8,692 nt of DNA from an archaeon (GTDB taxonomy: Archaea; EX4484-52; B79-G9): contig WSZW01000009.1 in the NCBI GenBank assembly GCA_013139905.1, forward strand, positions 1 through 8,692. Direction: 5' to 3'. The notes under the pieces were generated by a model, which saw only the letters and a list, made by a program, of their open reading frames with translations, ran no database searches and was not told the origin of the DNA. Position numbers and translations under genes: made by a program. Below are positions 1 to 5,600 of this stretch, one piece after another (the first letter of the stretch is position 1; each line of letters opens with the position of its first letter).

Positions 1-18
1 ACGACGCTCTTCCGATCT
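1..18 (+). other. Illumina TruSeq adapter remnant (non-genomic)
   Basis: Bases 1-18 read ACGACGCTCTTCCGATCT, which is the 3' end of the standard Illumina TruSeq Read 1 adapter. The genomic sequence starts at base 19, exactly where an insert would join the adapter. The adapter happens to leave the minus-strand ATPase frame open, so a gene caller would append six false residues to that protein. This is an untrimmed read at a contig terminus, not biology. Confidence 0.97.
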
Positions 19-759
19 AGCCGTAAAAAATATTTTTAAAAGCTTCACATTTTTTACTTTATGTCTTTCCACCACATCCCGATAAATAGTCACATCAAGT
101 ATTTCTCTTAAAATTTTCTCAAATTCATGCCGATAAATCACGGTTTCCGGATAACCCCCGTGCACAATATATTCATCAAGATTTTTAATTATTTTAGATC
201 GCTCCATTGTAGAGAGATATTTCTTAGAGGTTATCTTATATGCTTTTAAATATTCAACAAACGAAAACGGAAATACATCATAAGTTAAATTTCTCCCCCT
301 CAAACTTGTTGCTATCTCCCTACTCATCAACTTGGATGATGATCCAGTGACAAAAACATGAAAATTATCCATATCAAGAAGCATTCTTACAAATTTTTCC
401 CAGTGTTCAATTACCTGAATCTCATCTAAGAAAAACCATATTTTTTTAGATTTATTTTCGGGAAATATTTCAAAAAACACATTAAGAAGATTATTTAAAT
501 CCAAAACAGATGCACCAGTAAGCCTTGTGTCTTCAAAATTCACATACAATATGCATTTCTTTTCTATACCTTTGGACAAAAGATCTTTTATTGCCTTAAA
601 CATCAAATATGTCTTTCCGGCTCTTCTTGGACCTACAAGCACAACCGCCCTTTTAATCGGTGGCTCTAAAGGATAATGTATTTCTCGCTCTACAAGTTCA
701 GGCATCTTCTTTTCCTGAAAATCCTTTATTATTTCGCCCCACAACATGTTTGAAATCAT
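19..759 (-). CDS. AAA_14 / DUF4143-type ATPase, partial (C-terminus missing)
   Basis: 247 residues are readable from the ATG at 759 to the adapter junction at 19; these proteins are usually about 380-450 aa, so the C-terminal part is lost to the contig end. Visible in order: Walker A GPRRAGKT (residues 43-50), Walker B WFFLDEIQ (108-115), sensor-1 segment VFVTGSSS (135-142), the LRGR..TYDVFPFSF.EYL motif (153-171), and YIVHGGYPE (198-206), which leads into the DUF4143 region. This order is typical of the AAA_14 plus DUF4143 family, common in archaea and bacteria; cellular roles are mostly unknown and some members sit in mobile or toxin-like contexts. I chose the ATG at 759 because a TATA-like box is centred 26 nt upstream, implying a leaderless mRNA. 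An in-frame ATG at 747 is the alternative. A perfect inverted repeat brackets the TATA box, suggesting regulation by a bound factor. No function beyond ATP-dependent activity can be claimed. Confidence 0.92.
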
Positions 760-768
760 AGTATTCTA

Positions 769-801
769 TAGAGGGAAAGAATATATAAATGTTTCCCTCT
801 A
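769..801. repeat. Perfect 10-bp inverted repeat around the TATA box (candidate operator)
   Basis: TAGAGGGAAA (769-778) and its exact reverse complement TTTCCCTCTA (792-801) flank a 13-bp spacer that contains the TATA box of the ATPase gene. One arm lies between TATA and the predicted start site and the other over the BRE position, with about two helical turns between arm centres. That geometry suits a dimeric repressor that blocks TBP/TFB. Because the predicted transcript starts at 759, the repeat would not be transcribed from this promoter, which argues against an RNA hairpin role. The operator role is inferred. Confidence 0.6.
780..790 (-). promoter_or_regulatory. TATA box of the AAA_14 ATPase gene
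   Basis: Read on the minus strand, the stretch is ATTTATATATT, a strong archaeal TATA-like box. Its centre (about 785) lies 26 nt before the ATG at 759, the usual archaeal TATA-to-start-site distance, so transcription probably begins at or next to the start codon. No Shine-Dalgarno motif precedes the ATG, which agrees with leaderless translation. Confidence 0.65.
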
Positions 802-871
802 GAAAAAACCACACTAATAAACGAGCCACATCTAAGAAATATCAAAAAGTAACCCTATAAATACAATAACC
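802..871 (-). terminator. Intergenic region with T-runs after the diphthine synthase gene
   Basis: On the minus strand, downstream of the TAG at 872-874, the DNA has a T5 run (complement of 844-848) and a T6 run (complement of about 803-808). Archaeal polymerase can terminate on T-rich tracts without a hairpin, so these are plausible 3' ends for the diphthine synthase transcript. A short direct repeat, TAACCCTA-like, occurs at about 850 and 867 on the + strand with no evident function. I see no gene here. Confidence 0.35.
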
Positions 872-1600
872 CTAAAACAGCTCCAAAAACTCTTCTTCAT
901 GAAAATGAAGCGCGGAAGGAATAATAAGCGCGTGTGGTTGGATACCAAAATCCATTTTCTTTAAATTCGAAATAGCGTCATACTTAATCAAAGAATCGCC
1001 ACCCAGATGCGCAACAACAACTAATTTAGAAGAATCAGAAAACAATTTTCCATTCATCTTTCCTTCCAACTCAAGCAAAACATCAATCGCCTTATTCGCA
1101 CTCATCCCAATATCCAAAAGAAGTAATGTATGCAAATTAGAATCCAAATTATCCTTTATATTTGTATAAGGAGTAGTCGGAAAATAATTTTCTTGAGGGA
1201 TAGGTAAAGATACCGTTTTTCCAAACTTGTAAAGCATAAGCCCGGTTTCTGCAATAGCAGTAAAAATAGAAGACGCGTGAATCACCTTAACATCAATACC
1301 TGCCTTCTTAGCATCAAGTATTATCTCAGTATGCGTTGTAGCAGACAACGCATCCCCGCCAACAAGAAACGCAGTATCGCAACTTTTAGCCGATTTTAAA
1401 ACAAGTTCATCCTCTTCAACCTGCTTTCTATTAAGCAATTGTATTTTTTTCGAAGTTAATTTCTCTAAATTAGACAAATCCGCATGAATTGGGCACGTAT
1501 AAAGCTCAGCAAAAACCGCATCACACGACTTAATAGCATCAATTCCTTTAAGCGAAATATCTTTCTCATCATTAATTCCAAGACCAATTAAATATAACAT
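872..1600 (-). CDS. dphB: Diphthine synthase (diphthamide biosynthesis, Dph5 family)
   Basis: A cytosolic S-adenosylmethionine methyltransferase of the tetrapyrrole-methylase fold. It methylates the 3-amino-3-carboxypropyl-histidine intermediate on translation elongation factor 2, a step in diphthamide synthesis. The 242-aa protein shows the family from end to end: N-terminal LYLIGLGINDEKDISLKG (2-19), a GGDALSATTH loop (81-90, where many relatives read GDP.VATTH), VIHASSIFTAIAETGLMLYKFG (107-128 region), SLPIP (131-135), LHTLLLLDI (156-164), and a C-terminal DFGIQPHALIIPSALHF segment. The start is set at 1600 because the family begins exactly at M-L-Y-L-I-G. The longer frame back to 1696 would add 32 Cys-rich residues over the divergent promoter and is rejected. 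An A/T-rich box lies about 26 nt upstream (leaderless). The length is slightly below the usual 250-265 aa. It is divergent from the methyltransferase at 1730. Confidence 0.95.
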   Translation of the reverse strand: MLYLIGLGINDEKDISLKGIDAIKSCDAVFAELYTCPIHADLSNLEKLTSKKIQLLNRKQVEEDELVLKSAKSCDTAFLVGGDALSATTHTEIILDAKKAGIDVKVIHASSIFTAIAETGLMLYKFGKTVSLPIPQENYFPTTPYTNIKDNLDSNLHTLLLLDIGMSANKAIDVLLELEGKMNGKLFSDSSKLVVVAHLGGDSLIKYDAISNLKKMDFGIQPHALIIPSALHFHEEEFLELF

Positions 1601-1612
1601 GAATAAACAAGG

Positions 1613-1630
1613 ATTATAAAATTTTAAAAT
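1613..1630 (-). promoter_or_regulatory. Promoter of dphB
   Basis: The minus-strand sequence is ATTTTAAAATTTTATAAT. The TTTTAAAAT part is centred about 26 nt before the ATG at 1600, giving a probable leaderless transcript. No ribosome-binding motif lies between the box and the ATG. The exact box is uncertain because the whole stretch is A/T. Confidence 0.45.
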
Positions 1631-1696
1631 ACCATACGTGAATTTTCCACCCATCAACAACATTTCTCCACACAACAAAACACATAAAAAACACAA

Positions 1697-1709
1697 AATT
1701 TATTAAAAA
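1697..1709 (+). promoter_or_regulatory. Promoter of the class I methyltransferase gene
   Basis: An A/T-rich TATA-like box (AATTTATTAAAAA) is centred about 27 nt before the ATG at 1730, again implying a leaderless mRNA. It lies in the 129-bp divergent region shared with dphB. Confidence 0.45.
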
Positions 1710-1729
1710 ATACTTTAATTATTAATATT

Positions 1730-2650
1730 ATGCAAAATCAAAAAGCACTAAAACAAAAAATAGAAAACATAAGCAATGTATTTGAAATAAATAAAGTAAT
1801 AAATTTAAAAACCAACAAAAAATATATTCAAAAATATTACAAAATAAATAAAATTCCTTATTCTTTATTTCACACAAAAACAGATTTAATGTATATGGGC
1901 GTAAGCCGAGATGGAATATATAAGGAAGATGACTTACTAGAAGCCGCAAGAACCGTAGAAAAATATATAAAAAAATTAAACGGAACCGCGGTTTTAGAAT
2001 TAGCCACCGGAAGAGGAGCAAGTTCATTTCATATTGCTCAAAAATTTCCAAAAGTAAAATTCTATGGCGTAGATATATCTAAAGGACAACTAGATTTCGC
2101 ATATAAAAAAGCAAAAAAAATCAATAATTATTACCCTAATTTTGGCGACTATCATGATTTAAGTCAATTTGAAAATGAAACTTTTGATATTGTTTTTGTA
2201 ATTGAAGCATTATGCTATAGTATAAATAAATATCAAGTATTAACTGAAGTCTCGCGTGTATTAAAAAAAGACGGAATCTTCATCATATTCGATGGATATT
2301 TAAATAAAAATCCAAAACAACTAACTTCTGACGAAAAAATAGCCACACAACTGGCAGAAAAAGGCATGGCCATGGATAAATTTGAAACATACGAAAGCTT
2401 TAAAGAGAAAATTAAAAAAACAAATTTTAACATAGACTTTGAAGAGAATATATCACAATTCACCATACCAACCATGAAACGCTTCGAAAAAAAAGCAACC
2501 TTATTTTTTAAACATCCACACGTAGCGAAAATAATTTCAAAATTTCTTCCAAAAGCATTTATTTACAATACAATTTCCGGATATTTATCATGCACACTAA
2601 TGCAAATGAACACATATCACTATATGATAACCATACTAAAAAAAGAATAA
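1730..2650 (+). CDS. Class I SAM-dependent methyltransferase, substrate unknown
   Basis: 306 aa with a Rossmann-type methyltransferase core. Motif I is VLELATGRGASS (88-99), with ELATG in place of the more usual ELGCG. The acidic end of strand beta-2 is YGVDIS (112-117, Asp115), GDYHDL is at about 139-144, motif IV is FDIVFVIEALCYS (152-164), and the post-motif is EVSRVLKKDGIFIIFDGY (173-190). This pattern fits the Methyltransf_11/25 (UbiE-like) small-molecule group more than RNA or protein methylases. An N-terminal helical segment (YYKINKIPYSLFHTK, then MYMGVSRDG) precedes the core, and a roughly 110-residue C-terminal region with many Phe and Tyr may form a substrate lid. The substrate cannot be read from the sequence. 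The gene has its own promoter and ends 42 bp before trm5, which also has its own TATA-like box, so an operon with trm5 is not required. Confidence 0.85.
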   Translation: MQNQKALKQKIENISNVFEINKVINLKTNKKYIQKYYKINKIPYSLFHTKTDLMYMGVSRDGIYKEDDLLEAARTVEKYIKKLNGTAVLELATGRGASSFHIAQKFPKVKFYGVDISKGQLDFAYKKAKKINNYYPNFGDYHDLSQFENETFDIVFVIEALCYSINKYQVLTEVSRVLKKDGIFIIFDGYLNKNPKQLTSDEKIATQLAEKGMAMDKFETYESFKEKIKKTNFNIDFEENISQFTIPTMKRFEKKATLFFKHPHVAKIISKFLPKAFIYNTISGYLSCTLMQMNTYHYMITILKKE

Positions 2651-2660
2651 AATACAAGGA

Positions 2661-2668
2661 TTTTAAAA
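2661..2668 (+). promoter_or_regulatory. Promoter of trm5
   Basis: TTTTAAAA is centred about 28 nt before the ATG at 2693 within the short 42-bp gap after the methyltransferase gene. Its position suggests separate, leaderless transcription of trm5. The A/T background makes the call tentative. Confidence 0.4.
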
Positions 2669-2692
2669 CTTTAAAAACTATAATAATACATT

Positions 2693-3565
2693 ATGAACCT
2701 AAAAACCGCCCTTGAAGGAAAAATCCCAAAAGATGACATACACCAAGTCAGCAATTCCTTCGAAGTTATTGGCGATATTGCATTAATCGAAGTTCCAAAA
2801 TCAATAACAAAACACGAAAAAATAATTGCAAAAACTTTAGCAGAAATAAACAACAACATAAATCTAATTCTATCAAAAATACAAGACGTTGAAGGAACAT
2901 ATCGCGTGCCTAAGTATAATATTGTTTTTGAAAAAGAACTTACTCGCGACTTTTCATGGGTTCCAAAAAACCTAAGACCAACAGAAAAAACAGAAACCGT
3001 CCACAAAGAAAACGGAATAAGACTCCTAATAGACCCAACAAAAGCATATTTCTCAGAAAAACTTTCATACGAAAGAAACAGAATCAAAGAAACCATAAAT
3101 GACAACGATTCAGTTCTAGTAATGTTTGCCGGAATGGGTCCGTTTCCAATTGTAATTGCAAAAAACAAAAACATAAAACTAGATGCCGTAGAAATAAACC
3201 CTCAAGGCATAAAATATTTCAAAAAAAATGTAGAACTAAACAAACTTGAAAATAAAATCACCGTATACGAAGGCGACGTATCAAAAATAGTCCCAAAACT
3301 TGAAGACAAATACAACACAATCGTAATGCCCGCACCAAAAAATGCAGATGATTTTTTAGACATCGCATTAGACAAAATAAAAATAGGTGGCCGAATCCAT
3401 CTATACACATTCTTACCTGACGAAGAAATTGCAAAAATCACAAGAAAACTAACAGAACGTTGCAAAAAATTCGGACACGACATAAAAATAGAACTGGTAC
3501 GAAAATGCGGAAACATAGGCCCATTCCATTACCGCGTAGTCGTTGATTTTAAAGTATTAAATTAA
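2693..3565 (+). CDS. trm5: tRNA (guanine-37-N1)-methyltransferase, Trm5/COG2520 family
   Basis: A cytosolic enzyme that transfers a methyl group from SAM to N1 of G37, next to the anticodon, to prevent +1 frameshifting. In archaea the family also includes enzymes of wyosine synthesis. Visible in order: an N-terminal D1-like segment SFEVIGDIALIEVP (22-35), a D2 region with RDFSWVPKNLRPTEKTETVH (85-104), YFSEKLSYERNRI (119-131), the SAM site VLVMFAGMGPFPIVIAK (141-157), the acidic VEINP (166-170) and VMPAPKNADDFLD (211-223), and the family's C-terminal GPFHYRVVVDF (276-286). The usual YFSPR.S.ER reads YFSEKLSYER here, so the Pro-Arg pair is Glu-Lys. The 290-aa length is a little short of many archaeal Trm5b proteins (about 330). 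Trm5 is the best call; a TYW2/Taw2-like activity is less likely because of the MPAPK motif. A stem-loop overlaps the stop codon. Confidence 0.88.
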   Translation: MNLKTALEGKIPKDDIHQVSNSFEVIGDIALIEVPKSITKHEKIIAKTLAEINNNINLILSKIQDVEGTYRVPKYNIVFEKELTRDFSWVPKNLRPTEKTETVHKENGIRLLIDPTKAYFSEKLSYERNRIKETINDNDSVLVMFAGMGPFPIVIAKNKNIKLDAVEINPQGIKYFKKNVELNKLENKITVYEGDVSKIVPKLEDKYNTIVMPAPKNADDFLDIALDKIKIGGRIHLYTFLPDEEIAKITRKLTERCKKFGHDIKIELVRKCGNIGPFHYRVVVDFKVLN

Positions 3566-3594
3566 TTTGCAAGAATTACAAATTCAATTAATAC
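3554..3594 (+). repeat. Imperfect inverted repeat over the trm5 stop codon
   Basis: GTATTAAATTAATTTG (3554-3569) can pair with CAAATTCAATTAATAC (3579-3594) at 14 of 16 positions, around a 9-nt loop. The left arm contains the TAA of trm5 (3563-3565). No T-run follows, so it is not a standard intrinsic terminator; it could protect the 3' end of the mRNA or be a DNA dyad. Its A/T richness makes the stem weak and a chance match possible. Confidence 0.4.
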
Positions 3595-3640
3595 CCCCAA
3601 AAATACAACTAAAACAGTCATAATACGGATAAAACAACAA

Positions 3641-3651
3641 ACCTATATAAA
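3641..3651 (+). promoter_or_regulatory. Promoter of the SpoIIM-like / exported-protein operon
   Basis: ACCTATATAAA is a clear TATA box centred near 3647. The expected start site is about 3671-3673, where an ATG begins a five-codon mini-ORF (3671-3688) whose stop overlaps the real start at 3682. The 116-bp gap from trm5 holds this promoter and the inverted repeat at 3554-3594, and no other gene. Confidence 0.6.
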
Positions 3652-3681
3652 CACTAAAAACTAAAATAAAATGAAGATTCT

Positions 3682-4299
3682 ATGCTAAAATTCTTAAAAA
3701 ATTTAAAAGAAGACAAATACATAAAAATAGCAGCAATATTGCTTTTTGCAGCTTTTTTCTTAGGATACACAATGCGCGTTCTTGATTTTACAAAAAGTCC
3801 GGCATTAAGCAGCATCGGCGTAATATATCCAATACACCAGGAATCATACCCTCATTATATGAACAGCATGATAGGGTACGAAAGTAGTTCAAGCATGCGT
3901 GGTGGTTATGACCAAATATCAGAATCACCAATTGATTTTCTATACGTCGCAAGAAACAATATAGTATCATCCGTTTTAATAGTATTTACAGGAGTACTTT
4001 TTGCAATCCCCTCAATTATATTCACATTCTTGACAGGACTAACCGCAGGCCAATCAATCCCCGAAGTTCTTGAATTTGCAAACGGAATAATTGCCGCAAA
4101 AACAATATTCCTATTTATATCATACGCATTTGCAATAATTCTTGCAACCTCAATTGGAATAGAACTAGGAATTGCTTTATTCAAATTCATAAAAGAAAAA
4201 AAACTACAATTAAAAAAAACAATATACGATAAAGCGCTTCTTTTAATCATAATTACAATACTAAATATAATACTGCAATATTTGCTTTTGGTGATCTGA
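3682..4299 (+). CDS. SpoIIM (stage II sporulation protein M, DUF95)-like membrane protein
   Basis: 205-aa integral membrane protein. Hydrophobic segments lie at about 14-31, 94-120, 136-168 (possibly two spans) and 184-204. A polar loop of roughly 60 residues (32-92) after the first span contains a Ser- and Gly-rich stretch. The block ARNNIVSSVLIVFTGVLFAIPS followed by LTGLTAGQ resembles the SpoIIM-family core (F-NN-x-V ... G-x-x-F-G-x-P-S ... G-x-x-x-G), and ANGIIAAK plus the Gly-rich span after it is also family-like. Archaeal members have no sporulation role; their function is unknown, though a transport or envelope role is usually supposed. The frame is closed just upstream (TAA at 3667) and the only start is ATG 3682. 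The stop overlaps the next gene's ATG (TGATG), so the two are translationally coupled. Similarity is judged from remembered motifs only. Confidence 0.68.
   Translation: MLKFLKNLKEDKYIKIAAILLFAAFFLGYTMRVLDFTKSPALSSIGVIYPIHQESYPHYMNSMIGYESSSSMRGGYDQISESPIDFLYVARNNIVSSVLIVFTGVLFAIPSIIFTFLTGLTAGQSIPEVLEFANGIIAAKTIFLFISYAFAIILATSIGIELGIALFKFIKEKKLQLKKTIYDKALLLIIITILNIILQYLLLVI
4290..4296 (+). promoter_or_regulatory. Shine-Dalgarno site of the exported-protein gene
   Basis: GGTGATC is a seven-base match to the complement of the archaeal 16S rRNA 3' tail. It lies inside the last codons of the SpoIIM-like gene, with the GGTG core 5 nt before the ATG at 4299. It fixes the start and shows SD-led initiation for an internal operon gene, in contrast to the leaderless first genes nearby. 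Confidence 0.8.
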
Positions 4300-5036
4300 T
4301 GAAAAAAACAAATATCCTCATTTTATTCATGTTCGTAATTTTTTTCTCATTTAATATTCCGATATCCGCAGAACCAATGGAAATGATACCCATAGATGAA
4401 ATAGCATTAATAAATTCCATTCCAACAAAAACAAATTCAATTGCAAACATAACATTTGATTCAAATATAGGAATAGACAACATAGAAAATTCAAATTACA
4501 AAATAAATCTAAAAAACTTAAAAAACGAAACAGCACAAATCACAATCAGGCTTAACTGGCAAATAAAACCACAAAATATAACAGCAACAATTAACAATGC
4601 GCCAATAAACATCATAAAAGAATCAGAATATTACAATAACGTACGCTACAAAATACAAACCAATATTTTACCCGAAAATGAAAAAACAATAGACCTATCA
4701 TACACAATACTAAAAATACCCAATCAATGGAATTTAGGACTATGGGCTCTTGACTATAATTACAATTCGCCCATAAACATTAATTTTGATTACAACACAA
4801 ATGAATATCCAAATACAAAAATAACTTACACAGGAAACATTAATTTTGACTATCCGCCATACAAACCAACATGCAACAACTGCATTTATGAAAATAATAA
4901 CGTAAAAATAACAGATACAAACTATTTCTACATAAACTGGCAAAAACAAAGAACACCAATTCGCGCAATGAGTGTATATCTCATAATGGTTTTTGCAATC
5001 ATTTACGGTCTTATCAAAAAACGAAACATAAATTAA
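4299..5036 (+). CDS. Asn-rich exported protein with C-terminal membrane anchor
   Basis: I do not recognise a family. The 245-aa protein has a Sec-type signal peptide: KK at residues 2-3, a hydrophobic core at about 5-20, and a likely cleavage after ISA near residue 24. A beta-rich, Asn- and Ile-rich ectodomain follows. Near the C-terminus are a hydrophobic span (MSVYLIMVFAIIYGLI, about 224-239) and a basic KKRNIN tail, so the predicted topology is outside ectodomain with a C-terminal anchor. Three N-glycosylation sequons are visible (NIT, NET, NIT), together with a CNNC pair at about residue 197 that could form a disulfide. It shares a 1-nt stop/start overlap with the SpoIIM-like gene, which suggests a joint envelope job, perhaps with the membrane protein as its partner; that link is inferred from gene order only. 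Confidence 0.8.
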   Translation: MKKTNILILFMFVIFFSFNIPISAEPMEMIPIDEIALINSIPTKTNSIANITFDSNIGIDNIENSNYKINLKNLKNETAQITIRLNWQIKPQNITATINNAPINIIKESEYYNNVRYKIQTNILPENEKTIDLSYTILKIPNQWNLGLWALDYNYNSPININFDYNTNEYPNTKITYTGNINFDYPPYKPTCNNCIYENNNVKITDTNYFYINWQKQRTPIRAMSVYLIMVFAIIYGLIKKRNIN

Positions 5037-5110
5037 AATATAATATTGTGTGAATATCCCATACCTAATACCCACATTCAAAACACAGTAATATCACAAA
5101 AAACACCAAC

Positions 5111-5119
5111 ATTTATAAG
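5111..5119 (+). promoter_or_regulatory. Promoter of the single-pass membrane protein gene
   Basis: ATTTATAAG is a strong TATA-like box centred near 5115. The predicted start site near 5141 leaves a leader of about 26 nt that carries the SD motif. The 130-bp gap after the exported-protein gene contains this promoter and nothing else I can identify. Confidence 0.6.
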
Positions 5120-5154
5120 CGCTAAACCAAAAATACAAACATAAATCATATTTA

Positions 5155-5160
5155 GAGGTG
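5155..5160 (+). promoter_or_regulatory. Shine-Dalgarno site deciding ATG 5167
   Basis: GAGGTG lies 6 nt before the ATG at 5167. The GTG at 5158-5160 is in the same frame but is part of this motif, so the protein should begin MAAKKK at 5167 and not three codons earlier. Confidence 0.8.
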
Positions 5161-5166
5161 TATATT

Positions 5167-5589
5167 ATGGCAGCAAAAAAGAAAACAACAAAAAACATTA
5201 AAAAAACAGAAACAAAAACCCAAACTAAACCAAAAAAACAACTAATTTCAATGAAAATACTAAACACAGAAGTATTAAACTTCATAATGACCGTAGTCAT
5301 TCTGGCACTATTAGTATTTTATTTAGTTCCGCAAACAAACACAAATTCAACAACAGCACCAATAGAACTTGAAGAAAACTGTAAAACACTATCAGCCGCA
5401 CTAGAATCACAAGGCATAGAATTTAGCCGTGTTGATGAAAAAGGTATCTGTTATATAACTCAAGAACAACCAATACCGGATGTTGTAAATAACCAAACAA
5501 TAATTGCAAAAATAGAACGCGAACTTGGAATCATTTCAAACATTAAAATCGAATCCGGAATAGAACAACAACCAATGATAATACAATAA
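5167..5589 (+). CDS. Small single-pass membrane protein, unknown function
   Basis: I do not recognise a family. The 140-aa protein has a strongly basic, Lys/Thr-rich N-terminus (residues 1-30, with many KK and KT pairs), one hydrophobic span (about 36-54, FIMTVVILALLVFYLV) and an outer domain of about 85 residues. By the positive-inside rule the Lys-rich tail is cytosolic and the C-terminal part is outside. The outer domain has exactly two cysteines (72 and 95), which could pair. It shows a small alpha/beta pattern: LSAALESQGIEF, then CYITQEQP, then IIAKIERELG. The basic tail might contact nucleic acid, ribosome or lipid head groups, but this is speculation. The gene has its own TATA box and SD motif. 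A hairpin terminator starts 19 bp after the stop. No partner gene is obvious beyond its nearness to the other envelope genes. Confidence 0.8.
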   Translation: MAAKKKTTKNIKKTETKTQTKPKKQLISMKILNTEVLNFIMTVVILALLVFYLVPQTNTNSTTAPIELEENCKTLSAALESQGIEFSRVDEKGICYITQEQPIPDVVNNQTIIAKIERELGIISNIKIESGIEQQPMIIQ

Positions 5590-5600
5590 TTAAATACAAA

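Noticed and set aside
769..801. Inverted repeat as terminal repeats of a small mobile element
   Set aside because: Only 13 bp lie between the arms, and no flanking target duplication or further copy is visible; a promoter operator is the simpler reading.
1601..1696. 32-residue N-terminal extension of diphthine synthase starting at 1696 (MCFLCVLLCGE...)
   Set aside because: The family begins at M-L-Y-L-I-G-L-G; the extension covers the divergent promoter region, is compositionally odd, and the TATA-like box fits a start at 1600.
2233..2475. Minus-strand frames inside + genes (for example 2233-2475, 2671-3174, 5913-6362, 7466-7681) as overlapping genes
   Set aside because: They mirror well-supported genes, have no family motifs or promoter/SD signals, and arise easily opposite A-rich coding sequence.
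3566..3681. tRNA, small RNA or CRISPR repeat in the longer gaps (760-871, 1601-1729, 3566-3681, 5037-5166)
   Set aside because: No cloverleaf, no GC-rich stems expected of an AT-rich archaeal RNA gene, and no regularly spaced repeats were seen; the gaps are explained by promoters and T-tracts.
5158..5166. GTG start at 5158 for the single-pass membrane protein
   Set aside because: GTG is part of the GAGGTG Shine-Dalgarno motif; the ATG at 5167 is at correct spacing.
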